From the NCBI GenBank assembly GCA_024639205.1, contig JAHEIV010000187.1:1-6254 (forward strand): a stretch of 6,254 nt of DNA, read 5' to 3'. This document shows, piece by piece, positions 1 through 4,525 of this stretch (the stretch's first letter is position 1; each line of letters begins with the position of its first letter). The DNA comes from Deltaproteobacteria bacterium. GTDB taxonomy: Bacteria; Desulfobacterota; Desulfobacteria; Desulfobacterales; SG8-13. Below the pieces are notes generated by a model. It was given only the letters and a program-made list of their open reading frames with translations. It did no database searches and was not told the DNA's origin. The translations under genes were made by a program, and so were the position numbers.

Positions 1-17
1 ATGAAAGGATCGCAACA

Positions 18-1571
18 ATGGGCGTAGTGGGAGACAAATTAAAAGAGCTCAGAGAGCTGGAAGAGAAGGTCCGGCAGATGGGTGGCGCAAAGGCGGTTGC
101 CAAGCACAAAGAAAAAGGCAAACTGACCGCCCGGGAGCGGCTGAAGTTGCTTTTTGACAAGGGGAGTTTTCGGGAAATCGACATGTTTGTGGAGCACCGC
201 TGCGTGAATTTCGGCATGGAAGGCGTTGCAATCCCCTCCGACGGTGTCATCACCGGTCACGGTCTGGTAGACGGCCGGCCGGTATTTGCCTTTTCGCAGG
301 ATTTTACCGCCCGCGCGGGCAGCCTGGGCGAGATGCATTCGCGCAAGATCTGCAAGGTCATGGACCTGGCCATGAAGGCCGGAGTGCCCTTTGTCGGCAT
401 GAATGATTCGGGCGGGGCGCGGATCCAGGAGGGGGTCGATGCGCTCTCGGGATACGGTCAGATATTTTACCGCAATTCGGTGGCCTCCGGAGTGATCCCG
501 CAGATATCGGCCATCATGGGCCCGACGGCCGGCGGCGCGGTTTACTCGCCGGCCATGACCGACTACGTATTCATGGTCAAAAACACCAGCTACATGTTCA
601 TCACCGGCCCGGAGGTGATCAAAGCGGTGACCGGAGAAGAGATTTCCTTCGAGGATTTGGGCGGGGCGATGAGCCATAACGAGAAGAGCGGGGTAGCCCA
701 TTTTGCCTGCGAGAATGATGAAGACACCATCGGCCAGATCAAGCGGCTGCTGTCTTTTTTACCCTCAAACAACATGGAAGATCCCCCGGTTGTGAACGCC
801 GGCGACAATCCGAACCGCACCGATGCGGCGCTAAACGCCATTATACCGGACAATCCCAATCAGTCCTATGACGTCAAAGACGTGATCGGCAGCATCGTTG
901 ACAAGGGCGATTTTTTCGAACCGCACCAGCATTTTGCCAAGAACATGATCGTGTGTTTCGCGCGCATGAACGGGCGCACGATCGGGATCATCGCCAACCA
1001 GCCCAAGGTACTGGCCGGTTGCCTGGACATCGATGCCTCTGACAAGGCCACGCGGTTTATCCGTTTCTGCGATGCGTTCAACATCCCGCTTTTGACCATC
1101 GCCGATGTGCCGGGATACCTTCCCGGCAGCCAGCAGGAGTGGGGGGGGATCATCCGCCACGGCGCTAAACTTCTGTGGTGCTATTCGGAGGCCACGGTGC
1201 CCAAGCTGCTGCTGATCACGCGCAAGGATTACGGCGGCTCCTATCTGGCGATGTGCTCCAGGGACCTTGGGGCGGACATGGCGCTGGCCTGGCCGACGGC
1301 CGAGATCGCGGTGATGGGGGCCGCCGGGGCCGCGAACATCATTCATCGCAAGGAAATAAAGGCCGCCGCCGATGCGGGCGCCAAACGCAAGGAGAAAATC
1401 CAGGAGTACGAAGCGCTTTTCTCCAACCCCTACCGGGCGGCAAACCGGGGCTACATCGATGCGATCATCGAGCCCAGTCAGACGCGGCCGCGCCTGATCG
1501 AGGCGCTCGAGATCATGTGCAACAAACGTGAACTGCGGCCGCCGAAGAAACACGGCAATATTCCTTTGTAG
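18..1571 (+). CDS. mmdA: Acyl-CoA carboxyltransferase, 12S / MmdA / PccB type (probable methylmalonyl-CoA carboxyltransferase subunit)
   Basis: This 517-residue cytoplasmic protein moves a carboxyl group between biotin and an acyl-CoA, probably propionyl-CoA/methylmalonyl-CoA. It shows the two crotonase-like halves of the family. The N-half has SGGARIQEG at about 131-139 and GPTAGGAVYSPA at 168-179, the acyl-CoA-side oxyanion region. The C-half has DVPGYLPGSQQEWGG at 363-377, IIRHGAK at 378-384, RKDYGGSYLAM at 402-412 and AWPTAEIAVMGA at 424-435, the biotin side. Length and the C-terminal PPKKHGNIPL match full-length family members. The start at 18 follows AAAGGA (4-9) by 8 nt. The preceding gene is outside the window; a TGA at 2-4 could be its stop. 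Leu410 occupies the position where, from memory, actinobacterial propionyl-CoA carboxylase has a specificity Asp. The local SYLAMCSRDLGAD is closer to what I recall of the Propionibacterium 12S subunit. The 5S/1.3S fusion downstream supports a transcarboxylase. Propionyl-CoA carboxylase or methylmalonyl-CoA decarboxylase alpha remain alternatives. The family is certain; the substrate is inferred. Confidence 0.93.
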   Translation: MGVVGDKLKELRELEEKVRQMGGAKAVAKHKEKGKLTARERLKLLFDKGSFREIDMFVEHRCVNFGMEGVAIPSDGVITGHGLVDGRPVFAFSQDFTARAGSLGEMHSRKICKVMDLAMKAGVPFVGMNDSGGARIQEGVDALSGYGQIFYRNSVASGVIPQISAIMGPTAGGAVYSPAMTDYVFMVKNTSYMFITGPEVIKAVTGEEISFEDLGGAMSHNEKSGVAHFACENDEDTIGQIKRLLSFLPSNNMEDPPVVNAGDNPNRTDAALNAIIPDNPNQSYDVKDVIGSIVDKGDFFEPHQHFAKNMIVCFARMNGRTIGIIANQPKVLAGCLDIDASDKATRFIRFCDAFNIPLLTIADVPGYLPGSQQEWGGIIRHGAKLLWCYSEATVPKLLLITRKDYGGSYLAMCSRDLGADMALAWPTAEIAVMGAAGAANIIHRKEIKAAADAGAKRKEKIQEYEALFSNPYRAANRGYIDAIIEPSQTRPRLIEALEIMCNKRELRPPKKHGNIPL

Positions 1572-1614
1572 AAATCGGTTAGCCCGTTAGCCGGTTAGAT
1601 GAAACGACCGGTTT
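1572..1614 (+). terminator. Weak hairpin with T-rich tail after the 12S-type gene (possible attenuator)
   Basis: AAATCGGTT (1572-1580) can pair with bases 1606-1614 (GACCGGTTT), using two G-U wobbles. The loop is about 25 nt and contains the GTTAG repeats. A T-rich stretch (1612-1619) overlaps and follows the right arm. An alternative 5-bp stem pairs CCGGT (1591-1595) with ACCGG (1607-1611). The stem is weak and the downstream gene looks like part of the same operon, so partial attenuation is the most that can be suggested. Confidence 0.2.
1576..1598 (+). repeat. Three GTTAG units in 8-nt register
   Basis: GTTAG occurs at 1578-1582, 1586-1590 and 1594-1598, separated by CCC and CCG. The result is a near-perfect 8-nt tandem repeat in the 87-nt spacer after the 12S-type gene. 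It may be replication slippage or a small protein or RNA recognition site. Nothing in the sequence assigns a function. Confidence 0.5.
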
Positions 1615-1649
1615 TCTTTGTAGAGCTTAAAACGCTGAAAGCGTCGAAC

Positions 1650-1653
1650 GGAG
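1650..1653 (+). promoter_or_regulatory. Shine-Dalgarno that sets the start of the small accessory gene
   Basis: GGAG lies 5 nt before ATG 1659. The upstream in-frame ATG at 1599 is preceded by GCCGGTTAG, which lacks a convincing ribosome-binding site. It would also add 20 residues (MKRPVFFVELK...) that do not resemble the family pattern. The later start is therefore preferred. Confidence 0.65.
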
Positions 1654-1658
1654 TGATC

Positions 1659-1883
1659 ATGGCACCGGATAGAAAAAAGGCAGCGGCGATCGCCGCAGTG
1701 ATGAATTACATCAAAAGCGAGGAAGAAATGATCTGCGCCCAGGCCGCGGCCGGACGCGGCGCCGGGCCGCAGGCCGCAGGGCCGGTTTCTGTCAACCTGT
1801 GGGGCGTGAGCGGTCGGCAGGCGATGATGCAGATGCGCAATTTAATGCAGCTGCGAAGCTTTCACGGCACGAACACCCGCTAG
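1659..1883 (+). CDS. Small soluble accessory subunit of a biotin-dependent carboxyltransferase/decarboxylase (MmdE / OadG C-terminal-like)
   Basis: This 74-residue protein has no membrane helix. Its layout resembles the cytosolic tail of OadG/MmdD and the separate MmdE subunit of Veillonella methylmalonyl-CoA decarboxylase. The N-terminal helix has the pattern KKAAAIAAVMNYIKSEEE (about 6-23). A flexible Ala/Gly/Pro linker follows (about 28-42). The basic C-terminal segment carries W48, SGRQ (51-54) and an RNLMQLR element (60-66). In OadG, the tail binds the association region of the alpha subunit and stabilises the complex. By analogy, this protein may hold the 12S-type and 5S-1.3S-type subunits together. 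It sits between the genes for those subunits, which supports that role. An in-frame ATG at 1599 would give 94 residues, but the Shine-Dalgarno favours 1659. The assignment rests on pattern memory, not an alignment. It could also be an unrelated small protein conserved in the same operon. Confidence 0.6.
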   Translation: MAPDRKKAAAIAAVMNYIKSEEEMICAQAAAGRGAGPQAAGPVSVNLWGVSGRQAMMQMRNLMQLRSFHGTNTR

Positions 1884-2034
1884 CCCGCATGTTTCATAAA
1901 TATTTTTTGGCATTTTTTATCCAACCGTTGGGATACAAAATATGGACCGAAACTTACCGGCAGAATAGTATTTAACCCGTAGATATTAAGTGTTTTTTGC
2001 AGATGCGCTGAAAAATATTCATGAAATATGCGGG
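1884..2034. repeat. 151-bp segment bounded by a 24-nt inverted repeat (MITE-like, or a long-range RNA stem)
   Basis: Bases 1884-1907 and the reverse complement of 2011-2034 match at 22 of 24 positions. The left arm begins CCCGCATGTTTC and the right arm ends GAAATATGCGGG. The outer ends are GC-rich and the inner ends are A/T runs. Pairing can continue weakly inward to about 1911/2007. The interior is AT-rich and holds a short imperfect palindrome, TATCCAACCGTTGGGATA (1918-1935). No target-site duplication is obvious (CTAG on the left, TGTG on the right) and no transposase is present. The left arm starts at the base after the small gene's stop codon. It could be a non-autonomous transposable element, a repetitive extragenic element, or an mRNA-processing structure between the small gene and the 5S-type gene. 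Confidence 0.55.
1943..1971 (+). promoter_or_regulatory. Possible weak sigma-70-like promoter before the 5S-1.3S gene
   Basis: TGGACC (1943-1948) and TAGTAT (1966-1971) each match the -35/-10 consensus at 4 of 6 positions with a 17-nt spacer. They lie inside the inverted-repeat segment, about 115 nt upstream of ATG 2085. In AT-rich DNA such a match is expected often by chance, so the call is tentative. Confidence 0.18.
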
Positions 2035-2084
2035 TGTGGCCAACTACCAAATTGAGGAAATACATATAAGAGGAGAAGCATAAG

Positions 2085-4106
2085 ATGCACGACCACGATC
2101 AAGTCAAAGGCAGCCAGATGAATTACAGCATAGACCGGCCCAAGGCGCAGAATCCGGTGAGAATCGAAGACCTGACCCTGCGTGACGGGCATCAGTCTCT
2201 TTTCGCCACCCGCGGGCGCACCGAAGACATGATCCCGGTGGCCGAGATGATGGACGAGGTGGGCTTCTGGGCGGTGGAGACCTGGGGCGGTGCCACCTTC
2301 GACACGATGCACCGTTTTTTAAACGAAGATCCGTGGGAACGGATCCGCACGCTCAAGCGCTACATCAAGAAGACACCGTTTTCGATGTTGCTGCGGGCGC
2401 AGAACCTGGTGGGCTACCGCAACTATGCCGACGATCTGGCCAGGGCCTTCGTGGACCGTGCCTGCGCCAACGGAATGGATGTGTTCCGGACCTTCGATGC
2501 CCTGAACGATTACCGCAATTTTGAGACCGTGGTGCCGGTGATCAAAGAGAACGGCAAGCACTTCCAGGGCTGTATCTGCTACACCTTGACCGAACCGCGC
2601 CTGGGCGGGGAGGTGTACAACCTGGACTATTACGTGCAGAAGGGCAAAGAGCTGGAGGCCATGGGGGCCGACACGGTTTGCGTCAAGGACATGGCCGGGC
2701 TGATCGCGCCCTACGATGCGTATGAGGTCATCAAGGCGCTGAAGGCGGCGGTCAAGGTGCCGGTTCACCTTCACAGCCACTTCACCTCCGGAATGTCGCC
2801 GATGAGCATGCTCAAGGCGATCGAGGCCGGGGTGGACATCATCGATACCGTCATGACGCCGTATGCTTACCGGACATCGCATGCGGCCATCGAGCCTCTG
2901 GTGATGACGCTGCTGGGAACAAACCGAGATACGGGCTTTGACATCAAACTTTTGGCCCGCATCAATGAAATCCTTGAAAAGGAAGTGCTGCCCAAGTACA
3001 AGCACCTGCTGGACGACTCGAAGATGTCGATCATCGACATCAATGTGCTGCTGCACCAGACTCCGGGCGGGATGCTTTCCAACCTGGCCAACCAGCTGCG
3101 GGAAATGGATGCCCTGGACCGGATCGGCGATGTTTACAAAGAGCTGCCGCGGGTACGCAAAGAGCTGGGTCAGATACCGCTGGTGACCCCCACCAGCCAG
3201 ATCGTGGGTATCCAGACGGTCAACAACGTGCTGTTTGACGACGAGAAGGAGCGCTACAAAATGATCACGGGCCAGGTCAAGGACCTGTGCTACGGGCTGT
3301 ACGGCAAAACAGCGGTACCGATCGATGCGGAAGTGCAGAAAAAGGCTCTGAAAGGCTACCCGCGGGGCGAAGAGCCGATTACCGTGCGCCCGGCCGAGGT
3401 GCTCGAGCCGGAACTGGAAAAGGCCAAGGCCGAAACCGAAGGGTTGGCCGCGGACCTGGATGATGTGATTCTGTACGCGATATATCCGGTGACCGGTAAG
3501 CGGTTTCTCAAATGGAAATACGGTAAAGAGGAACCGCCGGCGGAAGTGCGGCCGCGGAGCCTGGAGCAGGCCCGCAAAGAAGAGGAGCTGATCAAGAAAG
3601 CCAAAGCGGGTCTGCTGGTCGAAAAAAGCGGCAAGAGTGCCGGACCGCCCAAGGGTGAGGCCCTGCGCACCTTCAACGTGTACGTGGATGACGAATACTT
3701 CGAGGTCGGGGTAGACGAAGTCGGCGGATCGCCGGTGCTCAGCTACATTCAGCAGATGCCGGCCATGCCGGCCGCACCGATGATGATGCCGGCGGCGGCA
3801 CCTCCCGCAGCGGCGGCCAAGGCGGCGCCGGCCCCAGCGGCTGCGGCTGCAGAAGCGGCGCCCGCAGCGGTGCCCGCGGCCGCAGATGTTGAAGGCACGG
3901 CGCTCAAGGCCCCGATGCCGGGCATGATCGTCAACTACCAGAAAAAGATGGGCGATGCGGTCAGCGAGGGCGAAACGGTGGTGGTCCTCGAGGCGATGAA
4001 AATGGAAAACGCCCTGCCGGCCCCGGTCAGCGGCACCATCAAGGCCATTAACTATGCCAGCGGCGATTCGGTGCAAAAGAACGATGTGCTGGCGATCATC
4101 GGCTGA
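2085..4106 (+). CDS. 5S-type carboxyltransferase fused to a 1.3S-type biotin carrier (OadA / PycB-like; probable transcarboxylase subunit)
   Basis: This 673-residue cytoplasmic protein probably exchanges CO2 between carboxybiotin and pyruvate/oxaloacetate. Residues about 26-300 form the HMGL-like TIM barrel. It contains TLRDGHQS (31-38, metal ligand D34), ETWGGATFD (65-73), RAQNLVGY (104-111), KDMAG (201-205, presumed carbamylated K201) and HLHSH (228-232, metal ligands H230 and H232). Residues about 310-500 are the PYC/OADA conserved region, including TPGGMLSN (326-333) and TPTSQIVG (368-375). A 1.3S-like start, FNVYVDDEYFEVGVDE, lies at 530-545. An Ala/Pro/Met linker follows (about 557-600), then a biotinyl domain with EAMKM (636-640). 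K639, 34 residues from the C-terminus, is the biotinylated lysine. There is no biotin carboxylase domain. The start follows AGGAG (2071-2075) by 9 nt; ATG 2118 with AAAGG is an alternative. The sequence HSHFTSGM and RTSHAAIEP departs from the usual family forms. Annotation as oxaloacetate decarboxylase alpha or pyruvate carboxylase subunit B is possible, but the adjacent 12S-type gene favours transcarboxylase. Confidence 0.92.
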   Translation: MHDHDQVKGSQMNYSIDRPKAQNPVRIEDLTLRDGHQSLFATRGRTEDMIPVAEMMDEVGFWAVETWGGATFDTMHRFLNEDPWERIRTLKRYIKKTPFSMLLRAQNLVGYRNYADDLARAFVDRACANGMDVFRTFDALNDYRNFETVVPVIKENGKHFQGCICYTLTEPRLGGEVYNLDYYVQKGKELEAMGADTVCVKDMAGLIAPYDAYEVIKALKAAVKVPVHLHSHFTSGMSPMSMLKAIEAGVDIIDTVMTPYAYRTSHAAIEPLVMTLLGTNRDTGFDIKLLARINEILEKEVLPKYKHLLDDSKMSIIDINVLLHQTPGGMLSNLANQLREMDALDRIGDVYKELPRVRKELGQIPLVTPTSQIVGIQTVNNVLFDDEKERYKMITGQVKDLCYGLYGKTAVPIDAEVQKKALKGYPRGEEPITVRPAEVLEPELEKAKAETEGLAADLDDVILYAIYPVTGKRFLKWKYGKEEPPAEVRPRSLEQARKEEELIKKAKAGLLVEKSGKSAGPPKGEALRTFNVYVDDEYFEVGVDEVGGSPVLSYIQQMPAMPAAPMMMPAAAPPAAAAKAAPAPAAAAAEAAPAAVPAAADVEGTALKAPMPGMIVNYQKKMGDAVSEGETVVVLEAMKMENALPAPVSGTIKAINYASGDSVQKNDVLAIIG

Positions 4107-4113
4107 TTTTCTA

Positions 4114-4137
4114 TGCGGGGATCGCTTTTATCCCGCA
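4114..4137 (+). terminator. GC-rich hairpin 7 nt after the 5S-1.3S stop codon (candidate terminator)
   Basis: TGCGGG(G)AT (4114-4122) pairs with ATCCCGCA (4130-4137), giving 8 pairs with one bulged G and a 7-nt loop. Five T residues occur only at 4150-4154, 12 nt after the stem, so it is not a textbook intrinsic terminator. Position and stem strength favour a 3'-end function such as termination or mRNA stabilisation. Confidence 0.4.
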
Positions 4138-4154
4138 CATTCTGCGCTATTTTT

Positions 4155-4203
4155 CTGAATTGTTTGTGAGGCATGCCTTATGGATACCTCACAAACAATT
4201 CAG
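4155..4203. repeat. 17-bp perfect inverted repeat with a structured loop
   Basis: Bases 4155-4171 (CTGAATTGTTTGTGAGG) are exactly complementary to 4187-4203. Inside the 15-nt spacer, pairing can continue past a C-A mismatch as A4173-T4185, T4174-A4184, a bulged G4175, then CC-GG closing a TTAT loop. The whole 49-nt unit is thus nearly self-complementary. There is no T tract after it on either strand, so it is not a canonical terminator. It may be an extragenic palindromic repeat, an mRNA 3' protection structure, or a protein site. Confidence 0.6.
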
Positions 4204-4219
4204 CCCTCGCCTTGATCAT

Positions 4220-4232
4220 GGGAAAATTTCCC
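4220..4232. repeat. Short palindrome GGGAAA-A-TTTCCC
   Basis: Two 6-bp arms flank a single central A, giving an operator-like dyad. No regulator can be named from it. Confidence 0.3.
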
Positions 4233-4242
4233 GACTCTGAAA

Positions 4243-4254
4243 CGATTTAAATCG
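4243..4254. repeat. Perfect 12-bp palindrome CGATTTAAATCG
   Basis: This is a perfect even palindrome located 10 nt after the GGGAAA dyad. It is flanked by CCCG (4230-4233) and CGGG (4257-4260), so a larger cruciform is possible. It may be a dimeric regulator site. Nothing around it identifies the regulator. Confidence 0.35.
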
Positions 4255-4393
4255 GCCGGGTTGTTCGGACAGGCATCAGGGAAGAGATGAATAGAAAACC
4301 GGAGCAACCATTACCTTCGGGAACCAGCTTCATCGGTTCTTCGTTTTCGTTTCCAATGAAGTTTTTGCAAAATCATACCCTTTTTCATAATTG

Positions 4394-4410
4394 TGTTCCA
4401 CAATAAGGAA
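4394..4410. promoter_or_regulatory. Operator-like TTCC-N7-GGAA dyad in repeat A, next to a conserved TATAAG
   Basis: TGTTCC (4394-4399), a 7-nt AT-rich spacer and GGAA (4407-4410) form a short dyad. Copy B retains TGTTCC and GGAA with the same spacing. A related motif, GTTC-GAATAAC-GGGAC (4440-4455), forms the hairpin head further on. TATAAG (4417-4422), conserved in both copies, could be a -10 box, though no good -35 precedes it. The shape recalls IclR-family operators (TGTTCC...GGAACA), but this is inference only. Confidence 0.3.
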
Positions 4411-4420
4411 TTGCGGTATA

Positions 4421-4473
4421 AGTGGTTGTAGAAAAAAACGTTCGAATAACGGGACGTTTTTTTGACACCCGCT
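4421..4473 (+). terminator. Hairpin with A7/T7 arms in repeat A (candidate bidirectional terminator ahead of sucC)
   Basis: Left arm 4421-4443 pairs with right arm 4452-4473 around the 8-nt loop GAATAACG. The inner stem is ACGTTC/GGACGT (one wobble), preceded by A7 and followed directly by T7, which resembles an intrinsic terminator usable from either side. Beyond the A/T runs, AGTGGTTGT and ACACCCGCT extend the pairing with one mismatch and a small bulge. It could stop read-through from the carboxyltransferase genes. TTGACA (4462-4467), a perfect -35 box, overlaps the right arm, but only a poor -10 (TATCGA, 19-nt spacer) follows. Terminator and promoter uses may coexist. Confidence 0.4.
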
Positions 4474-4510
4474 AATTCACCTCCGGTATCGATAAAATGC
4501 GGTTATTAGG

Positions 4511-4525
4511 GAAGGAGCGAAGGAG
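4511..4525 (+). promoter_or_regulatory. Duplicated Shine-Dalgarno of sucC
   Basis: GAAGGAG occurs at 4511-4517 and again at 4519-4525, the second abutting ATG 4526. Only the first has functional spacing (8 nt), so it is the likely ribosome-binding site and it supports the start at 4526. Confidence 0.75.

Larger units (their letters stand above)
4375..4474 (+). repeat. Repeat copy A: 100-nt intergenic direct repeat upstream of sucC
   Basis: This segment aligns without gaps to 5694-5793 at 86 of 100 positions in the same orientation. Shared blocks include TTTTCATAATT, AATAAGGAAT, TATAAGTGGT, GTAGAAAAAAAC, AATAACGG and TTTGACA. The core contains two TTC-spacer-GGA motifs and a long hairpin. It ends 51 nt before ATG 4526. 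It may be a small mobile repeat, a duplicated control region, or both. No coding capacity is visible. Confidence 0.85.
4107..4525. other. Structured 419-nt intergenic region upstream of sucC
   Basis: This gap separates the carboxyltransferase genes from sucC. In order it holds a GC-rich hairpin close to the stop codon, a 17-bp perfect hairpin, two short palindromes, repeat copy A, and a doubled Shine-Dalgarno. A 39-codon open frame (4287-4406) runs into repeat A and is not supported as a gene. The density of inverted repeats suggests a transcription boundary plus a control region for sucC. Confidence 0.6.

Noticed and set aside
1..27. Nine-codon frame starting at base 1 and overlapping the 12S-type start
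   Set aside because: It has no visible upstream signal because of the window edge, and it ends after eight residues. The AAAGGA it contains serves the real start at 18.
1599..1658. Longer N-terminus for the small accessory protein from ATG 1599
   Set aside because: No Shine-Dalgarno precedes it, whereas GGAG is well placed before ATG 1659. The extra residues do not fit the family pattern.
1905..1922. Possible sigma-54 promoter at TTGGCATTTTTTATCC
   Set aside because: The required GC at the -12 element is absent at the correct distance from GG.
1889..1975. 28-codon frame MFHKYFLAFF... inside the inverted-repeat segment
   Set aside because: It has no ribosome-binding site, starts within the left arm, and its hydrophobic character follows from the T-rich sequence.
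1880..2065. 61-codon frame on the minus strand across the spacer before the 5S-type gene
   Set aside because: It runs through both arms of the inverted repeat, has no recognised motif, and lies antisense in AT-rich non-coding DNA.
2319..4076. Very long minus-strand open frame opposite the 5S-1.3S gene
   Set aside because: Its His/Arg-rich translation is typical of the antisense of a GC-rich coding gene, while the plus strand encodes an unmistakable enzyme.
4287..4406. 39-codon frame MNRKPEQPLPSG... upstream of sucC with AGGGA 4 nt before ATG
   Set aside because: It ends within repeat A, which shows no coding pattern in copy B, and the product is not recognised. It is possible but unsupported.
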